A stretch of DNA of 64,000 bases from Globodera rostochiensis (taxonomy: Eukaryota; Nematoda; Chromadorea; Rhabditida; Heteroderidae). The stretch lies in NCBI GenBank assembly GCA_018350325.1, contig JAEVLN010000033.1, forward strand, positions 310,001-374,000, written 5' to 3'. Below, in pieces: positions 35,755-47,462 of this stretch (positions are counted from its first letter, which is position 1; each line of letters starts with the position of its first letter). The notes below the pieces were generated by a model, which did not search any database, was not told where the DNA came from, and saw nothing but the letters and a program-made list of their open reading frames with translations. The position numbers were made by a program, and so were the translations under genes.

Positions 35755-36129
35755 GCGAGGAAGTTGAATGAGCTTAGCTGGAAAAATGATCAAAAAAGTG
35801 ATTCAAGCAATTTCGATGAATCATCAGATGAGGATGAAGACGAAGTTGAAAATTTGTGAAATTGCGTTTCATATTGATAAAATTGTTGATTTTTGGTAAT
35901 TGGGAAAAAATTTGTTCACAAAAACTGAAAAATTTCGGTCCGGTTCGGTCGGACCGAAAATTTTGGTTCGGTTCTTCGGTCCGGTTCGGTCGGACCGAAG
36001 AATTCCCAGGAACCGCCAACCCTACCCTTTACTCCCCCGCTCCTTCGGTCCTTTCACTTCTATTTTTATTCAACTTCCAAGCAAACTTGACCCCCGTAGA
36101 CCAATTGTCAATTTATTTATTCGTTACGT

Positions 36130-36449
36130 GTCCCGACATTTGCGCCCAGACATTTGCGGCTCAGACATTTGCGGCCCAGACATGATGAAACATCATTACT
36201 CAGACATCTAAATGCATTACAGTATCGTCTCGCTGACTATAGAATTCAAGATTGGTGATGTCAGAGTTTAAAGCTTTTGTCGGGCCTTGAGCAAGCCATG
36301 TGAATAAATTTGAATTTAGTTGAGTTGGTTATTTAAAAATATTGGAAAATTGGCGAAATGTCGAGCCGCAAATGTCTGATTTTGGCTGGGCCGCAAAAGT
36401 CGGGGCGCAAATGTCTGAGCCGCAAATGTCTGGGGCGCAAATGTCGGGT
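36130..36449. mobile_element. Inverted-repeat element with AGACATTTGCGGC minisatellite ends
   Basis: The left end has three units of the type CAGACATTTGCGGCC in a row (36133-36182). The right end has the inverse, GCCGCAAATGTCTG-type units (36361-36449). The outermost part CCCGACATTTGCGCCC is inverted at the right as GGGCGCAAATGTCGGG. The spacer of about 180 bp is AT-rich. No target duplication is evident. Confidence 0.75.
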
Positions 36450-39400
36450 AACCATTCGTTAATAAAATTTGTTCTTCAATTTTTGTCAACCCTATCGGAC
36501 AAGGACACAACAATAATAAAATATATAACAAAAATATGATGGTGGTCAAAGAAAGTTTATATTTATTTAATACGGGTTGTAATTTTATTTTAAAGTATAA
36601 AATTATTTAAAATTCGTCTAGTTAAAAGGTTTAAATACATAAATTTAACTGAAAATGAAAACTAAATAACCTGTAAATAAATCAGGAAACGACAATAAAT
36701 ATTTCATATGCCAGTCGTAGAATATGCGAAATCGTTCAATTAAAAAAACAGAAAAATCATTAAACCGAAACAAATCGGGCGCAATTCAATTTTAATTATC
36801 AGATTTGTTGAAAACTTCAACGAGAAAGACAGAGGAAAACTATAAAAAAACATCTAAATTTCTAAAAAAATGTGACCTGCTTTAAACAAATTTTTTATTC
36901 AAATTCATAAAACTAAAAAATGCTTGCAAAATCAATTTTTAATTCAAAGTTAATTTAATTATGGCCCTTTATATAGTTGACAAAATTTAATGGTATTAGC
37001 AAATTATTTTAAACAATCTTTATAAAGTTAAAAATAATTTAACAACATAGGATTAAACAAATATAAAAAGTAGATAATAAAATGGTCCAGAAATAAATTT
37101 TAAAAATGGCCGAATTAAAAGAGAAAAGAATAGAATGAATACATTTTGTTATTAAAGGTAAGTACATAATAAATTCTTAAAGGAAACCAAACAGTTTTAG
37201 CAAATTAACAAAAAACATTATGCATTTCTTAAAATAATATATAATTCTTTTATGAATCAAATAGACAGAAATTAAGAAAAAATAACTAAACGAGACAAAT
37301 TTTGAAAATGTTACTTCAAATAACAATTATAATATGAATTTATAGTTCACGTGATAATAATGAAAGAGCTCAAAAGAATATGAAATTACATTATAAAACA
37401 ATTAATCTCCACTATTGGAACGAAAGGGTAATTTTTTCAAATAAACAAACAAATAAAATAATTAACATAAAAATTGTAAATTTGAACCATAACAAATCAA
37501 GCGTATTACTCTGAATAACCAAATTATTTATCTGAATTGGAACACATATTCGAGTGAGACAAAATTGCATATTACGACCGGAAAGAAGCAGGTTAGGAAA
37601 AAAATGTTAACTTTACCAAAACTAAATTTATGTGTATCTGTAAATAAAATTATTTATACTTAGAATTAATCTCCAGATAATAAATGTTAATAAAAATGGT
37701 TAATCCTTTTACGGAGTTTGCTAAAAGTCATATGTTTAATTGCATAAAAGGAAATGATTATTAAAAATGCAAACGAAATTAAATTTATCTTTTCAAAATA
37801 ATAAAAAAGATATTCACTACAAATTTTTGTAAAAGAATATTATGATACGTAAAGTATTAAAACAAAAGTATATCTAATCGAGAGATTTATTAAAAAATAA
37901 AAACAAATTTAAAACCCTAAAAATTTCAATGTAGACATCTGTCAATTTCGTAAAATTGATTACTTAATTCACATAAACAATTTATTAAGGTAAATGAAAC
38001 ACATAAATATTATTATAAATAATTTACCCAATTTTCAAAAATCACCTAAGTTATTTCATTTCGTATATGATAATTTCGTTTACTGACGATTAAACCTCTA
38101 ACAGAGCGCACCAAAATTTTCACAAGGACGCGTTCCAATTTTGGAATAGGTTAACGTCATCAAAAAATAAGTCAAAAAAGAAATATGCATGTTAAATTAA
38201 CAAACTTTATTTTAAAAAGTAGATAAAAAGTGTTTGATCCAAAAAAACAGATAATTATTCTAAATATCTAAAAGTTTTATTTATTATTAAACATATCAAA
38301 TCGCTAACTGGGGCAGTTGGTAATTCGTCAAATCCTCCTAATTAACAAATCCGAGATAAAAAATTATTGCATGCTTTGAACTCAAATTGTCTGTTTGTAC
38401 TGCCGATGAGACTTTCAATTTGACAGGAGGGCATACTTTATTAAAAAAAATTTTATCTTCAATACTATTACTTAAATAAACAAAATTGCACTTAAAACAA
38501 CATCTGCTATGTTTTTTAATAATGCCTGACCTAATGTGTCCGTCAGTGACCTGGTCCATGTAGTTGTATCGTACTAGCGTGCGTTAATATTTATATCGAT
38601 TTAAAAATTTAATCTAATTTATTTATAATAAATGATGTTAGAGTTCATAAACAGCATTAAACTTATAAAAATTTAAATAAATCTTTGTCTTTTAAACAAA
38701 AATAAATTGCTAAAAGTAATACAATTTTTACGTAACCAAAATTCGACAGTTTCTATAGATATAGTTTAAAGCTAGAGAGCCCAGTTTGAAACTTTGTAAA
38801 TAATATTAAATATAATAATTATTATTTTGAGTCTAATACTCCATATTATATATCGTGTAATAATAGCTACAATTTATATTTTAAATTTGCAGAGAAGTGC
38901 CATTAAAAAATGTTACAAAAACAATGCTCAATATTTAAAATTGCAACTTTTTTATAAATCCAAACGATGGATGTGTTGAATGTACGTCTGACCCTTTGGA
39001 CCATGTTTAAATTAAGAAAGGACCACATAAAAAAAAAGAGAATTAGCCATTACAAAAAAGTCAGAACATCTAAAAATAACAAAAACTAAACCCTTGATAA
39101 AATTTGAATTTATCCAAACAAAATTTATATCCTGAATATTATTGCAAATAATCAAAAAATATTAAAATATAACTCGTTTTTGAAAAATATCAAAAAACGT
39201 TTGCACTTTTGCGCCGACAGAGCACAACATTTTTAATCAAAAAGCATTATAAAAAAAAATAAATTTATAAATTAGAAAATAATTTTTTAAAATGAAGTAA
39301 TAAGATGTTATAAAAGTAATGGTTAGTCGATGAAAGAGTGGATTTATAAATCAAAAATAGTTTTCCTATATAATTTTAAAATGGCCTAGATGTATAAGAA

Positions 39401-40040
39401 AAAATAGAAGTTTTCAAAATTTTAACTATTTAAAAAAAGTCAATTAACTCACAACAGGAACGCAGCGAATTGGTAAACATCTGTTTAGAGCCAAAATCTT
39501 TAAGGTAACAATATATTAAACTATAAACTATGCACAAATATAAATTATTATGCAAATAACCTTTGTTTTGTATTAGAAGAATAAAATTTTTTAAATAAAA
39601 TGTCAAATTTGATAATAATAATACAACATTTGGTGCTTATTGATTGAACGACGACACTTCACTTGAGTGCATATAAGCTGATAATCTTATTAAAACACAC
39701 AACAATCAAATTATCAACAAAAAAATCAAAATAGATACTAAAGTAATTTAAATATTCGTTATAAAGCAAATATAATTTCTTTAAAACAATTAAATCATTG
39801 ATTTAATATAAAAAAAGCTAAAAAGTAAATGATAATATAATTTAAAGGCATTTAAATGTAAATTAATTTTATTATTCTAATATTTACTTATAATCACTTT
39901 ACAATTTAAGCGTTTTTATACGATAAGTTACTTAATTTATTCAATATTATTGAAAATTCAAATATTTTATAATTTTTTATATCCCAAACAAAATATGAGA
40001 ATGTTAAAAAAATTAAATAAATATTATTTTAAAATAATTA
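36450..40040. other. AT-rich sequence with a few islands
   Basis: 38094-38195 is open for 33 codons (SNRAHQNFHKDAFQFWNRL). 38559-38338 (minus) is a 73-codon ORF from an ATG (MDQVTDGHIRSGIIKKHSRC...); it overlaps repeat pieces shared with 2040 and 11225, which lowers its value. 39440-39503 reads SQQERSELVNICLEPKSL and ends at AAG/GTAACA, a donor-like site. No gene assigned. Confidence 0.35.
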
Positions 40041-40044
40041 ATAA

Positions 40045-40200
40045 AACCACAACAATTTGTCCCCGACTCCAAACATTAGAGACGGTGGTAAGCATATCAA
40101 TCCGTTAGTTAACACGGAAAGTCAAACCGACACATAGCAACAGCTTCAAAGGCTTCTCTTGAATCAGCGAGATCGCCTTACAAACAATAATTGTATTTGA
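40045..40200 (+). other. Open region of 51 codons with one TAG, unidentified
   Basis: It reads SPTPNIRDGGKHINPLVNTE then SQTDT, a TAG, and QQLQRLLLNQRDRLTNNNC, ending TGA at 40198. The second half has the leucine spacing of an amphipathic helix. The TAG could be a decayed CAG. No family recognised. The tandem duplication at 40351 lies 150 bp downstream. Confidence 0.3.
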
Positions 40201-40350
40201 ATATATAAACTGATAAAAACAATAATAATTTTAATATTAATAATGCCACCATATTGGATACCTAAAGTTTTAAAATAAATCTTAAAATATGGTGGTAGTA
40301 GTTTTTGAAGGCTATGGGAGACAGACTTCAAAAATAATCGAACCCTCAGA

Positions 40351-40474
40351 AAGAACAAGCCACGCAACAGCGGTTGGCGGAGTCGCTTAACTAAAATAAA
40401 AAACAATATAAAAAGAACAAGCCACGCAACAGCGGTTGGCGGAGTCGCTTAACTAAAATAAAAAACAATATAAA
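40351..40474 (+). repeat. Perfect 62-bp tandem duplication
   Basis: Two identical 62-bp units begin AAGAACAAGCCACGCAACAG at 40351 and at 40413. The AGCGGT..GGAG..AGTCGCTTAACTAAA core is also found once, diverged, at 8512-8545. On the minus strand TTTTATTTTAG immediately before TTAAGCGACTC looks like a splice acceptor, and an 80-codon ORF (40406-40164, KRLRQPLLRGLFFLRVRLFL) follows. Confidence 0.85.
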
Positions 40475-40539
40475 CTAATTAACTGTGAAATAAATGAATT
40501 TCTGTTTAAATTCTTTTAAAATTTAATTCAAAAAGATGA

Positions 40540-41500
40540 GAAAATAGTAATCAGAAATATTAATAAGCAGTATGATAATAATATAATTTATTTCAACAAT
40601 ATTTTTTTCATAAAAAATACACAATATAATACATAAACAATTAAAATACCTATGGTAAACCTCTTGCTTTCCATGATTGCGAAAGAACCAGCATTGCCAA
40701 TAAAATTTCAAATATTCATATCTTAAATATTTTTAAATGTTTAATTATGCTTAAATAATTTCACTCGCATTATAAATTTAAATAATAAACTAAGCCTATG
40801 TTGATGATTGAAACATGATCATTAATAAAAATAATGTTTATGAAAAAATATAACGTTAATTGATATTATCAACTTAAATATGAAACTACCACTTTTCAAA
40901 TACCTATTTTAAAATTCTTAAAGTAATACTTTTTATTTAATTGGTCATTTAATTATATATTCTATTTTCATTATCAGAGGTCCAAAAAACAATTGATTTT
41001 AAAAAAATTTAATAATAATTAATAATCCCCACATTAAAAATAAAATAATAGCATTTTTGGTTAAAAGGACCATTCTTAGCTATATATGTAAACTAAATTA
41101 CTAAACATAATAGTGCCGCCAAACATTAAATTCAAATGCATAAAATTGATAATTTTAACCCCATTTCAATGAAGTCATAAAAATTACATAATGTATTTGA
41201 TAAGATTAAATAAAAAAAAACTTGGTTTGATCAGCAAAAAAAAAATGTAAATAAATCCAAATAAAATTATGAAAATAAGCCTAAAGAATATTTAAATGTT
41301 TTGCAACAATTTTAATAAAATCATTTTTGAATTAAAAAAAATTGCCTTATAAAAAAAATTTGTTTTTGTTGGTAAAAAAACAATGAGATAATAAATGTAA
41401 ATATGCAAAAAGATGGATAATTGAAAAAGAATTTAATGTTGATTTTTTAAGTCAAACCTTTAGTTTGACATCTTTCATTTTTGATTTTAGATATTGTTTG
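40540..41500. other. AT-rich sequence made of repeat pieces
   Basis: 40553-40700 matches 12350-12500. 40770-41120 matches 61900-62140 (ATGAAACTACCACTTTTCAA, AGAGGTCCAAAAAACAAT). 41300-41440 is a decayed copy of 19900-20060. No gene. Confidence 0.5.
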
Positions 41501-41505
41501 CTAAA

Positions 41506-41604
41506 ATGAACAAAACGTCCAAGCTTGACTCGACGCAACAAGCGCTTATAAAAGAACCAATGTCAAATATCAAAAATTCCATCAGACCGAGAAAAGAGAA
41601 TTAA
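41506..41604 (+). other. 32-codon ORF from ATG, unidentified
   Basis: It reads MNKTSKLDSTQQALIKEPMS then NIKNSIRPRKEN and TAA. The same frame stays open for 32 further codons after the TAA. GATTTTAG just upstream could be an acceptor. The downstream part (CCATCAGACC, AAAACCTTTAAAAACTTATC) recurs in decayed form at 47960-48030. Confidence 0.3.
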
Positions 41605-42439
41605 GGTCTGACTTTTACATCAAAACCTTTAAAAACTTATCTAATTAAATTTCGGTTGTAACAGCTTTAATTGATTAATAATAAGTTTTAATACACGATT
41701 ACAAAAATAAGATTGCTTTTTCATTTTTATCAAATTCTAAGTAAAACCAAAAATCTTCATATCTAATATACAAATTAATTTATAATAATATTGGGCCGAG
41801 ATTATGCCTCAGGAAGTGAATTCAAAGTGTGGCACTTGAGGGCTACTAGAATTACTGATTTTAAGGAATTTTAAAAAATCAGATTAAATATACATTGAGT
41901 TTAATTCATCATGTAAATGAAGATATTTTAACATTAATTAAGTAATATAAAAATATTTATCAAAAAAACTATTAAAAATTCTTTAAACTGCTTTTATTAT
42001 TGGGAATAAATTTTAATTGATTATCAACCAATAAGGTAAATGTATAAAATTACTCTTTTAATAAATTGATTTACGCTATTTTTGCGCTTAAAGTTGAAAG
42101 TAGTAAAATAAAATAATACAGAAATATTACAATGAAATACATTAAATATCAAAACAAAATTTAAATTTCGAAAATAAATTAAATTTAAGCCGTTTTTCTA
42201 ATTATGTAAATAAATATTTTAAAAAACATCAATGACAATTTCGTGTAAATTCTTAGAATTAAAAAAGAAGCATCGAATAATACACAAGCGCGCATAAATT
42301 AAATTATAATACCTAAAACCGACTTTTAATCTATAGAAAATATTTAGATGCATTATGTTGAAAAATAAATTTGTCAATTAAAAAAACTCATAATTATTCT
42401 AATTTTTAAAAAAATATTTTCAATGTTACTTAAAACACA

Positions 42440-43210
42440 AATTTTGCATGATTTATTAAGTTAAAAAACATCAGCTATATTTGAATATAAATTATAAAAT
42501 TATTAACAAAGTTTGCGGAACTTGGAAAATCAGTGTGATAATTATTATTTATGTAATTTTGTTTATATAAATTTTTATATCTCTATAAAAAATAGTGTTG
42601 TAAGAGATACAACCAAAAAGATTTACTAAAAACTATGATGCCAACCTAAAAAAGAACAACTCCAATAATTTTAGATAATTTAAAAAGTATGAGAACTTAA
42701 AACAAAAACAAGGTCACAGTCTTACCGAATGGATTGAGACGAATTCAGCGGCACGCGGATCACACCATTGCACATCAAGGGTTGTTTTGAGAAGGATTAA
42801 AAACATATTTCGTTATAGGAAAATAAATATGAACAACAAATCTAATTCGCGACGTTTTATTTTAATACCAAATTTATGTAAACTATGAATTGACATTCAA
42901 AACATCAAATAATTTAAATTTGTTAGTTTCATTAATATAAAATAAAAAAATATTGAAAGAGGAGGGTACACAGAAAGAAGCGATCAGACAGAAAAAAATA
43001 AAGGTTGCAAAGCGTGTAATTTTAAAGAAATAATAATAAAAAATTAATGACAAATTATACTTTAATCAAATTCCAGAGTCTACACATTACGATTTAAATT
43101 GATTAAAAGTTTAATTCAAACTAATCGATTTTGGCAGTCTATTTTGCAATAAAAGTTTTTAAAAAATTCTTCTAGTTATCAATACACTAAATATTTATCT
43201 AAAATAAATT
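42440..43210 (+). repeat. Duplicated block, copy 1 (other copy 60870)
   Basis: It is colinear with 60870-61640: AAAATAGTGTTGTAAGAGAT, AGATTTACTAAAAA, AAACAAGGTCACAGTCTTAC, CATCAAGGGTTGTTTTGAGA, CACAGAAAGAAGCGATCAGA and AATCGATTTTGGC. Divergence is low, including shared long A/T tracts. Confidence 0.88.
42726..42806 (-). pseudogene. Frameshifted copy of the exon at 61111-61199
   Basis: It keeps the start (MFLILLKTTLDV) and the donor CG/GTAAG of the 61.1-kb copy but lacks 8 bp in the middle, which shifts the frame. Outside the deletion, differences from the other copy include silent changes (TCT/TCC, CAA/CAG). Confidence 0.4.
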
Positions 43211-43395
43211 CTTCTAATTATCTGTTTATTAATGTAAGATATGCAAAATTTAAAATTTAAAAAAGCGTAATGTTTGAGTTGTAATGCAAAAAGATAAACG
43301 TTTGCGTTGCAACCGCAATTTAAACTAAAATGTGATAAATTATTATTTTAGTTGTCTTATTTAAATTAAATTTATTTTTTTTGACTAAATAAATC

Positions 43396-43791
43396 ATGAA
43401 TCCTGCTACGAGGCAGGGTTAAGAATCCTAAGAAAAAATAAATCCCGGGTTAGATGAGCAAACTAAATTCAAATAAACCCGGATTAAAAAGGCAATAAAC
43501 CTCCAAAATTGCTTCCTGTGCGTTTTTGGTGGCTCGTTTTTTCAGCGAAAAATTTATCGGCCATTAATTTTATATTATTAAATAAAAAGAAAATGCAAAA
43601 GAGATTATTATTTAAGTTACTGCGCAAACTCCAAACGATTGCGATGGGACCAAATCCGCCGAGCTATGCTGGACATTTTAGCGGAGAAAGTGGAGAAGGA
43701 CAAAAAATCCGGCGCATTGGCGTTGACACACAAGTTGCCTCAATTCAGGGCAAGAATCCCTTTTCTTGCAGCACAATTCCTGGATTGCTGA
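43396..43791 (+). pseudogene. Coding relic of about 130 codons, unidentified
   Basis: A single frame runs from ATG 43396 to TGA 43789 with four TAA codons, all in its first half. The last 69 codons are free of stops: CANSKRLRWDQIRRAMLDIL, AEKVEKDKKSGALALTHKL, PQFRARIPFLAAQFLDC. This part is GC-rich and helix-like with alternating charge. TTTTTTCAG at 43537-43545 is an acceptor-like site. Another frame from 43509 has 110 codons with an ATG but switches character midway. No family recognised. Confidence 0.4.
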
Positions 43792-43989
43792 ACATAGAGG
43801 ACAAAAACAACACTATAGAATTACAACGATTAAAAAAGTAAACATAAATTTAAAATAAATTTTTTATTATACATAAATTCACCAATACGTTATTTTTAAG
43901 AGGTTATATCTAGCAAATGGCATCGATTACAAAAAAAAAAGAATATATACTTTATTTATAAAGATTTATACGAAGCATGCATTTTAATT

Positions 43990-44830
43990 AAAAATTAAAA
44001 TATTGCAAAAACAAATTGGTTAAATAAAATTGCAAATAAATAAAGTAAACGAAAATTTGTAATGTATTTTATTTGTGTATTATTTGAAAACATTTATAAT
44101 GAATTATAATATAATTTTAATTATAATTCTCATTATAGCCATACGTAAAATGGTGAAATAAGACAAATAAAATAAATAATTTTATTAAAAATTACCAAAT
44201 ATGCTAACAAAAATATTAAACAATTTTTTAACATGTACTAAGAATGAAAAGTACAGTATTTTGATAAAGATGAAGAAGTTCTGCAAAAGCAAGTATATTA
44301 TTTTATTCCTTTTAATAAAAAAATAAAAAACTTGCTATTATTATTTAAATAGGAATATATATTAAAAATCAACATCACAAAATTAGAGATTTATTTTATG
44401 CCATTCCAAATTTATAAGAAAAAAGTAAATTAAAGCTTTTAAAACTATTTTAGAAAAAATATTACTAATATTTAAAAATATCAATGTTGGTTTCGGATAA
44501 TTTAATATTAATTGAATTAAATATATCGACCAATCTAAGGAAATAGTGAACTTAAAATTATTTTAAACTAAAAAACCTCCATATAATATTATTTGCATTT
44601 AATATATTATTTTTTGTCGTGTCAGAGTTGCAACAATTATTGATGGCACAGCAAAAGTTAAGATAATATTTATAAAAGAATATTAAAACAATTTATTATG
44701 TCAAAAAAAGCACACTATTGGATTGTAAAAAACCCTACAGAAATCCGTTTTAAGAAAACAATAAAGGTAAACCATAAGAAAATAACTCATCCCACAAATA
44801 GCGTACCATGCTATAACTTTGAAAATGCAT
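43990..44830 (+). repeat. Duplicated block, copy 2 (other copy 23170)
   Basis: This is the partner of 23170-23960 in the same orientation. The HisRS-like fragment that follows copy 1 (24009-24098) is not present after copy 2, so the duplication ends at about the GCTATAACTTTGA motif. Confidence 0.85.
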
Positions 44831-45319
44831 TATAATAGCTATATTAAAGTAAAATTAGTTATCTTTATTAAATAATCTTTTTTTAAAAGCCAAAATTTAG
44901 CATTTTTACTTGCATAAATTTAATGTTTCATAAAATTTGTTGAAAAATAATATACTATAAAATTTTATAAAGCATTTTGAAAAGTCATTAATTAAAATGC
45001 TAAATTAAAACCTTCTATTAAAGAACTAATAATTTTGGTTGTGCAGATCATCTAAAGCAGCATTACTTCGCAAGTGATCGGGTGCGCTCAGAGTAAATAA
45101 AGTAGAAACACAAGAATTATGTTTAAGCATTTTAAATATAATTTAAACAAAAATTTTTTGCACTGAATCCAATACAAATAAATAACCAAAAAATATAATA
45201 TAAAATAAATGTAATATGATAATTTAATTTAAAATTCTATAAAACTAGAATAATATATTACCTAGCAATTTCCTAATAAATTATAAACTAAAGCAAACTA
45301 AATTCCAAAATTACAAAAA

Positions 45320-45595
45320 AAAATTTTGAATTTGTACCTAACAGCAGCATGATGCTGATTTTCGGTGATTTTATTCATCAGCCATTTTCAGAAAGCTTTC
45401 CTTTCGACTATTTAAAAATTTTAATGTGTTTTTAACAAACAAAATCGGTATAACCCGAAAGCTCTTGATGAATATTTAAAAGTTTGTCTCCTAAAACAGC
45501 TTTATAGAAATTATTACAAAAGTATAATTAAAAGAGGAATTTTCAATATTAATCGGAATAAACTTAATAAAATAATGAAATTTCTGTTTAGATAA
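45320..45595 (+). pseudogene. Two-frame coding relic, unidentified
   Basis: The first frame reads SSMMLIFGDFIHQPFSESFP then FDYLKILMCF and TAA at about 45434. One base away a second frame takes over (CVFNKQNRYNPKALDEYLKV, CLLKQLYRNYYKSIIKRGIF) and is open for 57 codons to TAA at 45593. The two together, with a frameshift near 45425, make about 90 codons. The length is notable because the second part is AT-rich. No family recognised. Confidence 0.35.
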
Positions 45596-46139
45596 TTTTA
45601 AATAACTTATTTTTGTGTTAAAATAATTTAGAAAAAATAAATACTAGGTCGTTTCATAAAAAAGGGCGCTTTTTTAAAATAAATTTTTTTTTGTAATAAA
45701 ACTCAACTATTTCTTAGTAAATTTGCCGTATTATCATTTTTTTAATACCCCTGAATCACACAAATAGTCGTAGAAAATGCTATAAATTTGAAATTAAATA
45801 TGCAACAACATATTTATTTTCAATAGCTATGTATATTAAAATAAATTTAATTTATCTTTATTTAAATCTTTTTTTTTAAAAGCCATTTTAATAACATTAA
45901 TATTTAGGCATAAGATTTATTACTGTAAATAATCATTTAGAAATTTAACATTGAAAAAAAAATCTCTAAAAATTATCAGCGAGAGCAATCAGCCAAAAAT
46001 TATAAAGAAGAGTACAAAACTAAAATTTCAATTACTTTTAAACATCAAATTAAGACATAATTTTGTGCTTCCATAAAATAAAAATACAATACACAGGAAA
46101 AATAAAATAGTTAACCTTTGATTTTCTCGATTTAAATAA

Positions 46140-46450
46140 TGAAAGATTTTAGTCATAAAAAGGTCAATAAGATAAAAACATGCATTTTCAAAACAATGCT
46201 TTCAAGTAGGGTTAGTCCCCTACCCCAATCCCCATCCCAAAAAAAGCGGTGTCCCCGAACCCAATCCCCGACTTGAGAGATTCCCGACGGTCTGTCTCCT
46301 TTCTTGAATTTTTTAGTTTTTATTAACAATTTCAACGTTGTTTTTTTCTGCTAGCTATCTTGGCTTTATTTTAACTATTTCTAATACTATTTAAATTTAT
46401 CCTTATCATTAAAACTCACCATTTATATACTAAACTTATTGCTTTTGTTT
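46140..46450. repeat. C-rich MITE end with shared flank, copy 2
   Basis: The left part matches 24780-24945. The right part (GAGAGATTCCCGACGGTCTG, TTTCAACGTTG, CTGCTAGCTATCTTGGCTTT, CTCACCATTTATATACTAAA) matches 31590-31800. It therefore bridges two partial copies of one longer repeat. Confidence 0.75.
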
Positions 46451-46594
46451 AAGTAAGTGCAGCTATCATATTAAAAAATTACTTTACATACAAGATTTAG
46501 TAAAAATAGATTTACAATTTTTATTGGCATATTGCTTTAGTTTTTTTGAAATATTTTGTTTTTTATTATTTTTGTTAGTATTATTTTGCTGTGC

Positions 46595-47085
46595 AGCACA
46601 TTAATTTTTTGCTTTGCCCTTTTGACATGTAAAATCATAAATTTTAATTAAAAAATAGATGCTGTTATTTTAAATTTTTTCTGTTTTTATGTTTTAAAAA
46701 AAGTATTATAGATGCCCAATGAATTATGGAGTTTTAAGAAAAAATTTAATTGTATTTTGTTTATTTAAATGGCATAAAAATGTGCTTCTTAGATTGGGGC
46801 AGGCACACCAGCAGAGGGGTCTGCATGATTGAAAACATCTAACGTTAACGGTGTGAACGATTGATTTAGTTGTAAATTTTTTTAAATTGTACAAAGACGA
46901 TGTAAAACCACGTTTGGCATTGCTTTATTTGATAATTTATTTGTACAACACACAATCAAGCACGTTATAGTTATCTTTTCTGGTTCATTTAAATACATTT
47001 TTTAAAGTGGTTGTTTTTCAGAATTCGCAATTTAATTGAGATTGCTTACTTGCAATATTACATAGCAACAAATTTTCCGCCCAGG
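46595..47085 (-). repeat. Duplicated block, inverted partial copy C
   Basis: Read on the minus strand this follows 4030-4700: TTTGTTGC, TTGCAAGTAAGCAATCT, CAATGCCAAACGTG, TTCACACCGTTAACG, CCTCTGCTGGTGTG and ACATGTCAAAAGGGCAAAGC. The section between the hairpin and the AATCATTC segment is missing, and one arm of the hairpin is lost. Confidence 0.75.
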
Positions 47086-47210
47086 AAAGCAAACAGCCGT
47101 TATAAATTATGCTTAAACTAAAAATCGGAGAGCGGGCTTAATTAATTTACAATTATAAAATTAAAATAAATAAATTATTTATTCAAGACTTTAAATAAGT
47201 TAAAATAACA

Positions 47211-47462
47211 AGTTAAAAAAGAAAATTCACCCTCAAATATAAGTAATTGTACGTTTGAAAATGGCGGTTCGGCAGTGACTACGGGCATAACCAACTATTC
47301 AATAACTTTAAGAAAATAAAAATAAAATAATAAATTTCAAACAAATTCAAAAATAATATTTCAAATAAGTTTCATAATTTCATCTACCAAAATTTTAATT
47401 ATTTCTAAATGCGCTTACTATATGGCAAAGACAGGTTCCAAGCGTTTCTATAAATTATATTA
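47211..47462 (+). other. Two open islands, unidentified
   Basis: 47211-47321 is open for 36 codons (NCTFENGGSAVTTGITNYSI). 47340-47462 is open for about 40 (KCAYYMAKTGSKRFYKLY at the end). Neither has clear splice borders. Confidence 0.25.

Larger units (their letters stand above)
34819..36024 (+). mobile_element. Degenerate hAT transposon (deletion derivative)
   Basis: This 1206-bp element has ends TAGGGTTGGCG and CGCCAACCCTA and is flanked by CTCTTTAC (34811-34818) and CCCTTTAC (36025-36032), an 8-bp duplication with one change. The subterminal zones are arrays of CGGTTCGGTCCGACC-type repeats (34838-34935, 35935-36000). Pieces of a hAT transposase lie between in the plus orientation (35099-35192, 35446-35754). 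It is too short and interrupted to be autonomous. The edges overlap ORFs that are artefacts of the repeats. Confidence 0.9.

Noticed and set aside
35774..36211. ORFs of 81, 109 and 103 codons
   Set aside because: They span the right subterminal array and the ATTTGCGGC minisatellite; their residues are repeat-driven.
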